The translations under genes were made by a program, and so were the position numbers. From NCBI RefSeq assembly GCF_014203895.1, contig NZ_JACHJY010000008.1, forward strand, positions 1 through 64,000: a stretch of 64,000 nucleotides of DNA, written 5' to 3'. The notes beneath the pieces were generated by a model. It was not told the origin of the DNA. It saw only the letters and a list, made by a program, of their open reading frames with translations, and ran no database searches. How positions within the stretch are numbered: position 1 is the stretch's first letter; each line of letters opens with the position of its first letter. Source of the stretch: Streptomyces nymphaeiformis (lineage in GTDB: Bacteria > Actinomycetota > Actinomycetes > Streptomycetales > Streptomycetaceae). Positions 16,286 to 24,400 of this stretch are shown one piece after another.

Positions 16286-17338
16286 GTGGACATCGACGCA
16301 AGAACCCTGCGGACCTTCAGAGAGGTGACGCTCACCGGCTCGTTCACCCAGGCGGCGCGCCGCCTCGGGTACTCGCAGTCCAGCGTCACGGCACAGATGC
16401 GTGCCCTGGAACGGCAGGTGGGCGAACCCGTCTTCGAGCGGCTCCCCAGCGGCGTCCGGCTCACCCACGCGGGATCGGTCCTGCGCGACTACGCCCGCCA
16501 GATCCTCACCCTCGTCGGCGAGATGGAGACCGCCCTGCGCCGGCCCGCGGCCAACCCGCCGCGCCTCACCATCGGCATCGTCCCCGCCCTCGCGTACGGG
16601 CAGCAGCTCGCCCGGGTCACCCACGTCGGGCGGCGGCTGCTCTCCGGAGTCCAGCTCGCCCTGCGCGTCATGGGGACGGCCGAGGTCCACGACGCCTTCC
16701 GGGCCGGCACGATCGACGGCGCGCTCGTCCTCACCGTCCTCGACGCCGACGATCCGGCCGAGCTGTTCGCCGACCAGTCGTACAGCGACCGCTCCGACGA
16801 GCTCACCGAGATCCGGCTGCAGGACGTGGAGTTCGTCCCCGTCACCGGGGCCGGGCGGCGCCCCGGCGGCCCCCGGCAGGTCGCCGTCGCCGACCCCGAC
16901 TGCCCCTCCCAGCGCTGGCTGCCCGAGTTCCTCCGGCTCCGCTGCGACAGCCCGCCCGAGATCCACGAGCTCGGCTCCATGGCGGGCGTCCGCGCCGCCG
17001 CCCAGTCGGGCCTCGGCTGCGCGATGCTCCCCTCGGCCCTCGCCGCCGACCACGAGGAGGCCGGCGGGCTGCGCCCCCTGCACGGCGTGCCCCGGATGCG
17101 CTGGAACGCCTCCCTGATCCTGGGCCGCCACGACACCCGGCCCGCCGCCGACCGGCAGAACCTGACGGAGACCCTCCGTCAGGCCGTCGCCCTCGGCGGC
17201 GCCGGCCTGAGGGACGACGTCCTCCCCGGTGACGTCCTCCCCGGAGAGGTCCTCGACGGCGGTGTGCTCGGGGGCGATGCCCTCGGTGGCGGGACCGCCG
17301 GCCTCGGTCCGGACCCGAGCGTCGCCTCGGGACCCTGA
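16286..17338 (+). CDS. LysR-family transcriptional regulator
   Basis: A 350-residue LTTR. The GTG at 16286 is preceded by AGGGGGGAA, and the protein starts VDIDARTLRTFREVTLTGSF. The helix-turn-helix FTQAARRLGYSQSSVTAQMR and ALERQVGEPVFERLPSGVRL are canonical, followed by a co-inducer domain (SMAGVRAAAQSGLGCAMLPS). The C-terminus has a degenerate repeated tail, DDVLPGDVLPGEVLDGGVLG, encoded by imperfect 15-18 bp repeats at 17213-17290. The neighbours are a terminator upstream and the convergent alkB-like gene 10 bp downstream, so its target is not obvious. Confidence 0.88.
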   Translation: MDIDARTLRTFREVTLTGSFTQAARRLGYSQSSVTAQMRALERQVGEPVFERLPSGVRLTHAGSVLRDYARQILTLVGEMETALRRPAANPPRLTIGIVPALAYGQQLARVTHVGRRLLSGVQLALRVMGTAEVHDAFRAGTIDGALVLTVLDADDPAELFADQSYSDRSDELTEIRLQDVEFVPVTGAGRRPGGPRQVAVADPDCPSQRWLPEFLRLRCDSPPEIHELGSMAGVRAAAQSGLGCAMLPSALAADHEEAGGLRPLHGVPRMRWNASLILGRHDTRPAADRQNLTETLRQAVALGGAGLRDDVLPGDVLPGEVLDGGVLGGDALGGGTAGLGPDPSVASGP

Positions 17339-17348
17339 CCCGGCACGG

Positions 17349-18518
17349 TCAGGACGTCGTCCCGTACCGGGCGAGCAGCCGGGCCCGGCGGGACGGCTGG
17401 AGGTTCGCGCGGGTCACGTCGCCGTCGTAGTGGGCGAGGACCCGGTGGTCCATGACCCGGCGCCACAGCGGGGGGACGTACGCGAGGACGATCATCCCCG
17501 CGTACCCCGTCGGCATCTCGGGGGCCTCGTCGAAGTGGCGCAGCGACTGGTAGCGGCGGGTGGGGTGGGCGTGGTGGTCGCTGTGCCGCTGGAGGTGGTA
17601 CAGGAAGACGTTCGAGGCGACGTTGTCGCTGTTCCAGCTGTGGCGCGGGGCGCAGCGCTCGTACCGTCCGCCCGCCGTGAGTTCCCGCTTGAGGCCGTAG
17701 TGCTCGGTGTAGTTGATGACCTCGAGCAGGCAGAAGCCGAAGACCGCCTGGACCGCCAGGTACGGCAGGACCCCGGGACCGAAGGCGAGCGCGAGTCCCG
17801 TGAAGAGGGCGAACGACAGCGCCCAGGAGCCGAGCACCCTGTTGCGGAGGCTCCACACGGACCGGTCGCGGCGGGCGAGCCGGCGCTTCTCCAGGCGCCA
17901 GGCCGAGGTGAGGCTGCCGAGGACGGTCCGGGGCAGGAAGCGCCAGAAGCTCTCGCCGAGCCGGGCGCTCGCCGGGTCCTCCGGGGTGGCGACGCGGATG
18001 TGGTGGCCGTGGTTGTGCTCGACGTAGAAGTGGCCGTACCAGGTCTGGGCGAGCGCGATCCGGGAGAGCCTGCGCTCCAGGGCCTCCGTCTTGTGGCCCA
18101 GCTCGTGGGCGGTGTTGATGGCGATGCCGGCGACCCCGCCGAGGGTGAAGGTCAGCCCGATCCGGTCGACGAACGAGAGGTCGCCCCGGGTGATCAGCCA
18201 GCAGCCGAGGACGAGCCCGGCGTACTGGAGGGGGAGGTAGAGATAGGTGCACCAGCGGTAGTAGCGGTCCTGCTCCAGGTGGGCGATCGCGCTGTCCGGG
18301 GGGTTGGCGGAGTCCTTGCCGATGAGGTGGTCGACGACCGGGAAGATCACGTACAGGACGAGGACCCCGGTCCACCAGAAGACGCGGAGCCCCGTGGCGG
18401 CCACCAGTCCCCAGGAGAGGAAGGGGAAGGCCGGGATGAGCAGGCCGAACAGCCAGAGCCAGCGCTTGGGGTCGCGCCAGGCGGCGGGGGCTTCGGGGGA
18501 GTCGCTGTGCAGGGCCAA
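17349..18518 (-). CDS. alkB: Alkane 1-monooxygenase (AlkB family)
   Basis: A 389-residue di-iron membrane hydroxylase. The histidine boxes are all present: NTAHELGHK, EHNHGHHIRVATPEDPASAR, LQRHSDHHAHPTRRYQSL, plus the NYTEHYG signature. Six hydrophobic segments include WLWLFGLLIPAFPFLSWGLV. It would terminally hydroxylate medium/long alkanes or related chains using rubredoxin-delivered electrons. The start is a TTG at 18518 with GAGGAG 6 nt upstream. No rubredoxin or rubredoxin reductase gene is adjacent, unlike many actinobacterial alkB loci. The divergent TetR at 18633 is the probable regulator. Confidence 0.93.
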   Translation of the reverse strand: MALHSDSPEAPAAWRDPKRWLWLFGLLIPAFPFLSWGLVAATGLRVFWWTGVLVLYVIFPVVDHLIGKDSANPPDSAIAHLEQDRYYRWCTYLYLPLQYAGLVLGCWLITRGDLSFVDRIGLTFTLGGVAGIAINTAHELGHKTEALERRLSRIALAQTWYGHFYVEHNHGHHIRVATPEDPASARLGESFWRFLPRTVLGSLTSAWRLEKRRLARRDRSVWSLRNRVLGSWALSFALFTGLALAFGPGVLPYLAVQAVFGFCLLEVINYTEHYGLKRELTAGGRYERCAPRHSWNSDNVASNVFLYHLQRHSDHHAHPTRRYQSLRHFDEAPEMPTGYAGMIVLAYVPPLWRRVMDHRVLAHYDGDVTRANLQPSRRARLLARYGTTS

Positions 18519-18536
18519 GACCGGCTCCTCAGAGTG

Positions 18537-18627
18537 TTGGACACTTCACATGCCTACTGTCCAGTTCATAGACGGACCGACTGTGGAGCGTCAATGCTCT
18601 GGACAGTGTCCGGTGGATAAAGTGGGG
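18537..18627. promoter_or_regulatory. Divergent alkB/TetR promoter with GGACA/TGTCC boxes
   Basis: The 114-bp divergent region contains GGACA-g-TGTCC at 18601-18611, a distant partner pair TGTCCAG (18558-18564) / CTGGACA, and GGACAC at 18539. GGATAAAGT at 18615-18623 could be the -10 of the TetR promoter. The arrangement fits repression of both genes by the TetR protein. Confidence 0.5.
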
Positions 18628-18632
18628 GCACG

Positions 18633-19235
18633 ATGACACGTTTCCGCGAGAGTGTTCGGTCCCTCCTGCGCGAGCAGGTGCTCGACGCCGCCTACCGGCT
18701 CGTCGCCGCCGACGGCTGGGGCGTCCTGCGCATGGCCGGCATCGCGCGGGCCGCCGGCATCAGCCGCCAGACGCTCTACAACGAGTTCGGCTCCAAGGAG
18801 GCCATCGGCCAGGCCCTGATCCAGCGCGAGCTGGAGGGCTTCCTGGTCGGTATCCAGCGCGAACTCGACTCCCATCGGGGCGAGTTGGAGGCGGCGGCCG
18901 CGGCCGGCGTCGGCTACACGCTCCAGCAGGCCGTGGACAACCCCCTCATCAAGAGCGTCCTGCTCGCGGCGCGCGGCGGCGAGGACGATCTGCTCGCCTA
19001 CCTCACGACCCGCCCGGAGCCGGTCTTCGGCACGGCGATGGCGATGCTGGACGCGTACGCGATCGACGCCTGGCCCGACGTCGACGAGGAGTCCCGTGGA
19101 CTCGCCGTCGAGACGATCGTGCGGCTCACCGTCAGCCACATCGTCCAGCCGGTCGCCCCGCCGGAGGAGTCGGCGCGGCGCATCGCCCGGATCACGGCGC
19201 GGATCGCCTACCCGGGCGGCGACGGCCGCGCCTGA
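18633..19235 (+). CDS. TetR-family regulator divergent from alkB
   Basis: A 200-residue protein with helix-turn-helix LRMAGIARAAGISRQTLYNE then FGSKEAIGQALI. The C-terminal domain includes LLAARGGEDDLLAYLTTRPE. The start at 18633 follows a G-rich stretch (GTGGGGG). In many actinobacteria alkB is paired with a TetR (AlkX-type) repressor sensing fatty acids; the divergent orientation here supports the same logic, though this gene is upstream rather than in the operon. Confidence 0.88.
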   Translation: MTRFRESVRSLLREQVLDAAYRLVAADGWGVLRMAGIARAAGISRQTLYNEFGSKEAIGQALIQRELEGFLVGIQRELDSHRGELEAAAAAGVGYTLQQAVDNPLIKSVLLAARGGEDDLLAYLTTRPEPVFGTAMAMLDAYAIDAWPDVDEESRGLAVETIVRLTVSHIVQPVAPPEESARRIARITARIAYPGGDGRA

Positions 19236-19286
19236 GGCGCGCGCCTCGGGGCGTGGGCCTCAGGGCATGGGCTTCGGGAAAGGGGC

Positions 19287-19329
19287 GAGGCCTGCTGGCG
19301 GACACGGGGGATCTCCGACAGCAGGCCTC
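19287..19329. other. Hairpin upstream of cold-shock-like gene
   Basis: GAGGCCTGCTG (19287-19297) pairs with CAGCAGGCCTC (19319-19329) around a 21-nt loop. It is 52 bp past the TetR stop and 108 bp before the cold-shock-like start, and is followed by TGTTGAACATTGTACGAG. It may be the TetR terminator or a 5' leader structure of the downstream mRNA. Confidence 0.45.
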
Positions 19330-19436
19330 TGTTGAACATTGTACGAGATCGTCGGGGGGATCCGTACACGCGGTGGCGGGGGCCGGGCGGACGGGGTACA
19401 TCTCCCCTGAGGCCCGGACACGACGAGGAGGCCGCA

Positions 19437-19643
19437 GTGGAAGGCAGAAGCAACGGGTTCGTACAGTCCTTCAACCGTCTCGGCGGGTACGGCTTCGTCG
19501 TTCCCGTGGGCTCCGAGGAACAGGTGTACTTCAGCGCCGACGACATCGAGAGCGCCGAGCGGACCGTCTCCGAGGGGCAGCAGATCTCCTTCGTCCTCGT
19601 CCTCGGCGACGGCCGCTTCGAGGCGAAGGAGATCCGCCTCTGA
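19437..19643 (+). CDS. Small cold-shock-domain-like protein
   Basis: 68 residues; GTG start at 19437 with GAGGAG upstream. SNGFVQSFNRLGGYGFVVPV corresponds to the first strands of a cold-shock domain (normally GTVKWFNxxKGFGFI), and EEQVYFSADDIESAER to the RNP2 strand plus loop (VFVHxSAI). RNP1 is degenerate (GGYGFV), so RNA binding may be weak or specialised. The length matches a single CSD of about 67 residues. It probably acts as a cytoplasmic RNA or ssDNA binder. Confidence 0.78.
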   Translation: MEGRSNGFVQSFNRLGGYGFVVPVGSEEQVYFSADDIESAERTVSEGQQISFVLVLGDGRFEAKEIRL

Positions 19644-19767
19644 CCCCGGCCGGGCCTCGGCGTGCGGACGGAGGCCGTGGGCCGGCCCTGCCCCACATGG
19701 ATGCCTCTCGTCCCGACCGTGGAGTGTTCGACCGTATCCGCACCTTGCTCCCGACATAGTGCGGAAC

Positions 19768-21015
19768 ATGAGACACACCCCCACTCGGACCCGGTCCCGC
19801 CGGGCCCTCCTCTGCGCCGCACTCCTCGCCCTCGCCGTCCAGACCGCCGCCGCCCCGGCACTCGCCTCGCGCCCCGAGAGCCCCGGCGGTCCCGGCGGAC
19901 ACGGCAAGAGCGACTGCGTGCGGACCGAGCGGCCCCTCGACGGCAAAGCCCGCCGGATCCTGGACATCACCCGCAAGGCCAAGAGCGACCTCAAGCTCAA
20001 GTCCGTCGAGCTGCGGGTCACCGTCGACGGACGCGAGGTCGTCACCGACGCCCTCGGCGAGTCCATGACCGGCGTCCCCGCCGAGCCGGACATGCACTTC
20101 CGGGCCGGCTCCGTGGCCTTCTCCCACATCGCCACGGCCCTCCTCCAGCTCGTCGAGGAGGGCAGGGTCGGCCTCGACGACACCGTGGAGCAGTGGCTGC
20201 CCGACCTGCCCAAGGCGGACAGGATCACGCTGAGGATGCTGGCCTCCAACACCACCGGCCTCCACGACTACGTCACCGACCCGGCCTTCCTCGCCGAGCT
20301 GGAGGCACACCCCTTCCGCCAGTGGACCCCGGCGCAGCTCGTCGCCTACCCCCTCAAGCACTCCTTCTGGTACGAGCCGGGCACCAGCTGGAGCTACTCC
20401 CACGCCAACTACGTCCTCCTCGTCGCCGCGCTGGAGAAGATCACCGGCACCCGGATCGACCGGCTGGTGAAGGAGCGGGTCACCGGCCCCCTCCGCATGC
20501 GCGACACCCGGAACAACTTCACCCCCGACATCCCGAGCCCGGTCCTGCACGCCTTCACCTCGGAACGCGGCCTCTACGAGGAGTCCACCTTCTGGAACCC
20601 GTCGTGGACCACCGCGCCCGGCGCCGTCATCACCACCCACATCTGCGACCTGGCGACGTCCGCGCGGGCCATCGGCAGCGGCGAACTCCTCTCGTACCGC
20701 TCGTACCGCACGCTGCTGAACCCGGGGACGGTCGGCCTCGGCGGCGGGACCGCCAGGTGCCCCGCCTCGATCTGCCTGAAGCAGACCGAGGCCAAGCACT
20801 TCGGCCTCGGCGTCATCGTCGTCAACGGGTGGGTGCTGCAGAACCCGTCGTTCTCCGGGTACGCGGCGATCCAGGCGTACCTCCCGTCCAAGGGGCTCGC
20901 CATCGCGGTCTCCGCGACGAAGACCCCGACCACCCCCGACGGCAACATGGCCGAGGTGGTCGCCGAGCGCATCGCGGCCGCGCTCGCCCCGAACGACCCG
21001 CTCGCGATCACCTGA
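19768..21015 (+). CDS. Secreted beta-lactamase-fold (serine hydrolase) protein lacking the SxxK lysine
   Basis: About 415 residues with a Sec signal peptide (RRALLCAALLALAVQTAAAP, cleavage after ALA). The class C beta-lactamase/DD-peptidase fold is recognisable: MHFRAGSVAFSHIATALLQL at the nucleophile helix, EEGRVGLDDTVEQWLP, the WSYSHANYVLL YxN-like motif, and TTGLHDYVTDP. The nucleophile motif should be SxxK, but here Ser-Val-Ala-Phe appears, so the general base Lys is missing and classical acylation chemistry is doubtful. The start could also be the GTG at 19759. No clear ribosome site is visible. It is likely an extracellular binding protein or altered esterase. Confidence 0.83.
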   Translation: MRHTPTRTRSRRALLCAALLALAVQTAAAPALASRPESPGGPGGHGKSDCVRTERPLDGKARRILDITRKAKSDLKLKSVELRVTVDGREVVTDALGESMTGVPAEPDMHFRAGSVAFSHIATALLQLVEEGRVGLDDTVEQWLPDLPKADRITLRMLASNTTGLHDYVTDPAFLAELEAHPFRQWTPAQLVAYPLKHSFWYEPGTSWSYSHANYVLLVAALEKITGTRIDRLVKERVTGPLRMRDTRNNFTPDIPSPVLHAFTSERGLYEESTFWNPSWTTAPGAVITTHICDLATSARAIGSGELLSYRSYRTLLNPGTVGLGGGTARCPASICLKQTEAKHFGLGVIVVNGWVLQNPSFSGYAAIQAYLPSKGLAIAVSATKTPTTPDGNMAEVVAERIAAALAPNDPLAIT

Positions 21016-21049
21016 CCCCGCATCCGTCCCCATCACAGGAGGAATCGCC

Positions 21050-21436
21050 ATGAGGATCCACGTCACCAGCGTCTTCGTCGACGACCAGGACAAGGCCCTC
21101 CGCTTCTACACCGAGAAGCTGGGCTTCGTGAAGAAGACGGATGTCCCCCTCGGCGACTACCGCTGGCTGACGGTCGTCTCCCCGGAGACCCCCGACGGCA
21201 CCGAACTGCTCCTGGAGCCCGACGCGCACCCGGCGGCGAAGACGTACGCGAAGGCCCTGCTCCACGACGGCGTCCCGGCCACCTCCTTCGCCGTCGACGA
21301 CGTCCGCGCGGAGTACGAGCGGCTGAGCGCCCTCGGCGTCCGCTTCGCCCAGGCGCCGACGGAGGCGGGCCCGGTCGTCATCGCGGTCCTCGACGACACC
21401 TGCGGCAACCTCATCCAGATCGTCCAGCTCCCCTGA
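21050..21436 (+). CDS. VOC (glyoxalase/bleomycin-resistance) superfamily protein
   Basis: A 128-residue protein, ATG preceded by AGGAGG. It has the paired beta-alpha-beta modules of the vicinal oxygen chelate fold: MRIHVTSVFVDDQDKALRFY (metal His4, helix), TELLLEP (metal Glu), then ATSFAVDDVRAEYERLSALG and LDDTCGNLIQIVQ (second metal Glu position replaced by Gln in IQIVQ). Members bind or modify small molecules such as methylglyoxal or antibiotics; the substrate is unknown. It sits 34 bp after the serine-hydrolase-like gene and could be cotranscribed. Confidence 0.87.
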   Translation: MRIHVTSVFVDDQDKALRFYTEKLGFVKKTDVPLGDYRWLTVVSPETPDGTELLLEPDAHPAAKTYAKALLHDGVPATSFAVDDVRAEYERLSALGVRFAQAPTEAGPVVIAVLDDTCGNLIQIVQLP

Positions 21437-21455
21437 CCGGACCCTTCGGAGGACC

Positions 21456-24400
21456 TCAGTACACGTCCCGGACGTAGCGCTTGTCCGCGGCGAGCCGTCT
21501 CACGTAGGCGGCGGCCTCGTCGTCGTCCATGCCCCCATGGGCGGCGACGACCTCCCGCAGCGCCCGGTCGACGTCCTTGGCCATGCGCTCCGCGTCGCCG
21601 CACACGTAGAAGTGGGCGCCGTCCCGGAGCCACTGCCACAGCCGGGCGCCGTTCTCCCGCATCCGGTCCTGGACGTACACCTTGTTCCGCTGGTCCCGCG
21701 AGAAGGCCAGGTCGAGGCGGTCGAGGTGCCCCGACTCCAGGTACGCCTCCAACTCCCGCCGGTGGTAGAAGTCCGTGGCCTCGCGCTGCTCGCCGAAGAA
21801 CAGCCAGTTGGGGGCGGTGTGGCCGCGGGCGAGACGGTCCTGGAGGAAACCGACGAACGGGGCCACGCCCGTGCCGGGACCGACCATGACCATGGGCGTC
21901 GACGGGTCGGCGGGCGGCCGGAAGCCGGGCGAGCGCCGCACGAAGACCTGCACCGGGCCGTCGTCGGCGCAGTCCGCCAGATACGTCGAGCACACGCCCC
22001 TGCGGTCCCGGCCGAGGTCGTTCGTGTAGCGGACCACGGAGACGGTGAGCCGCACCTCGCCGGGGTGCGCGAGGGGGCTGGACGAGATCGAGTACAGCCG
22101 GGGCCGTAGGCGCCCGAGCGCGTCCGCCCACTCCGCGGCCGGGGCCCGGACGGGGAACGCGGCGGCGACGTCGGCGGCCTGCCGGCCCCAACTCCACTTC
22201 GCCAGCGCCTCCTTGTTGTCCGGGCGGAGGAGCCGCTTCAGCTCCTGGCTGCCGGTGCGCGCAGCCAGGAACCGCAGCAGCTCGGAGCTGATGCGGGAGA
22301 TGTCCAGGCGGGTGCGCAGCGCCTCCTCGAAGGGCAGCGGAGTCCCGTCCCCGAGGTCCACGGGCCCGGCGGGGTCGAGGCCGGTGAGGGCCAGCCACTC
22401 GGCGACGAGCCCGGCGCCGTTGACCGGCCACACGCCGAGCGCGTCACCGGCCTCGTAGGCGAGCTCGCCGTTCCGGGTGTCGAAGGCGAACTCCCGTACC
22501 TCCTTCTGCGAACCGGGCAGGCTCAGCAGCCTGTTGCCGACGAGGAGGGTGGCGAAGGGGGAGGCCTTGGTGGGCGTGGGCGTGGGCGTGGGCGTGGGCG
22601 TGGGCGTGGCCGTGGTTGTGCTCGTGCTCGTGCTCGTGGTGGCGGTGGTGGCGGCCTGCCGTTCCCCGGTCGCGTCCAGGGCCGTGACGACCTGGCCGAG
22701 CCACCTCTCGGCGGCCTCCTCGAAGTCGGGTTCGCAGTCGGTACGAGGGACCAGGCGGGTCCCGCCGAGCGCGGCGAGCCGTTCGTCGACGCGTCGGCCG
22801 TGCCCGCAGAAGTCGTCGTAAGCGGTGTCGCCGAAGGCGAGCACGGCGTACCGGACGCCCTCTAGGGGCGCGGCGTCCGGGGCGGACAGCGCCTCCCAGA
22901 ACCCGGCGCCGTTGTCGGGGGCGTCCCCGTCGCCGAACGTGCTGGTGACGACGAGGAGATCGGTGCCGGGGCCGAGCCGGGCCGGGGCGATGTCCGGCAT
23001 GGACAGCAGCTCGGGGAGCCGGCCGGCCGCCGTCAGGCGCGCGGCGGCGGTGGCGGCGAACTCCTCGGCGGTGCCCGTCTGCGAGGCCCAGAGGATCAGC
23101 AGGCGGCGGGCGGGTGCCTCCGGTTCTCCGGGGGAGGCCGCCACGGGCGCGGTCGTCGTACGGGAGAACATGCCGGCGAGCACGCCGTTGACCCAGGAGG
23201 CGGGTTCCGGGGCGAACGGCGCGTCGGGCGGCAGCACGGGCACGCGCCCGTCGGCCGGCGCGAGGGCGAGCCCCGAGAGGAAACCGGCGAGGTAGCGGCG
23301 CTCCGGTCCGGCGAGCGCCACGGGGGCGAGGTCGTCGATCCCGAACAGCGCGGCGAGCGCGGGGACGGGCTCCGCGACCGCGGGGACGGGGTCCGCGGCC
23401 TCGGGCACATCCGCCGTCGTCGGCGCGGTCGTCCTGGTCAGGGTGACGGCGCAGGCCTTGAACCCGGGCTGGAAGGAGACGGGGTCGACGGCGTCGTGGG
23501 TGACGGCGTTGATGCTGACGTACTCGCCGAACAGGTCGTTCCAGTGGAAGGGGGCGAAGCAGTTCCCGGGCAGGACCCGGTCGGTGACGACGGCGGGCAG
23601 GACGGCGCGCCCGCGACGGGACGCGATCTCCACGTGGTCGCCCTCCGCGATCCCGAGGCCCTCCGCGTCCCCGGGGTGGATCTCGACGAACGGGCCCGGG
23701 TGGAGCCTGGCCAGCTTCGGGACCTTGCCGGTCCTCGTCATGGTGTGCCACTGGTGCGGAAGGCGACCGGTGTTGAGGACGAACGGGTAGTCGTCGTCCG
23801 GCAGTTCGGCGGCCGGCAGGTGCGGGCGGGCGAAGAAGCGGGCGCGGCCGCCCGGGGTCGGGAAGGCGAGGCGCGGACGGGTGCCGTCGGCGCGCTCCAG
23901 GAGGGTCTGGCTGACGCCGTCGTTGAGGTACCGGATCGGGTTGCGGTCGGGTCCTCCGGCCGCGGGGGCCGGCCACTGGACCGGCGCGGCGCGCAGCCGT
24001 TCGTACGAGACGCCCCGCAGGTCCCAGCCGGTCGCGGGGTTCCACGCCTGCTTGAGCTCCTCGAAGACCTCCTCGGCGGAGGAGTACGCGAAGGCGTCGG
24101 CGAACCCCATGGCGCGGGCGACCCGGGCGATCAGCTCCCAGTCGGGCAGCGCCTGCCCCGGCGGGTCGACGACCCCCTGGACGAGGGTGAGGTTCCGCTC
24201 GGAGTTGACCAGGACGCCGTCGGACTCCGCCCACAGTGTCGCCGGGAGGAGGACGTCGGCGTACGCGTTGGTCTCCGTCTCGGTGAACACGTCCTGGGCG
24301 ACGACGAGTTCGGCGGCCTCCAGGCCGGCGATGACCGTCTTCCGGTTGGCGACGGAGGCGACCGGGTTGGTGCAGATGATCCAGCAGGCCTTGATCTCGC

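Noticed and set aside
14417..17131. Long minus-strand open frame of 904 codons
   Set aside because: It runs antisense through the ligase, TetR and AhpD-like genes; its sequence is Arg/Gly/Ala-rich and matches no family. It is a GC-bias shadow.
19759..19767. GTG at 19759 as start of the serine-hydrolase-like gene
   Set aside because: Possible, but the ATG at 19768 leaves a normal signal peptide; neither has a ribosome site, so the choice is weak.
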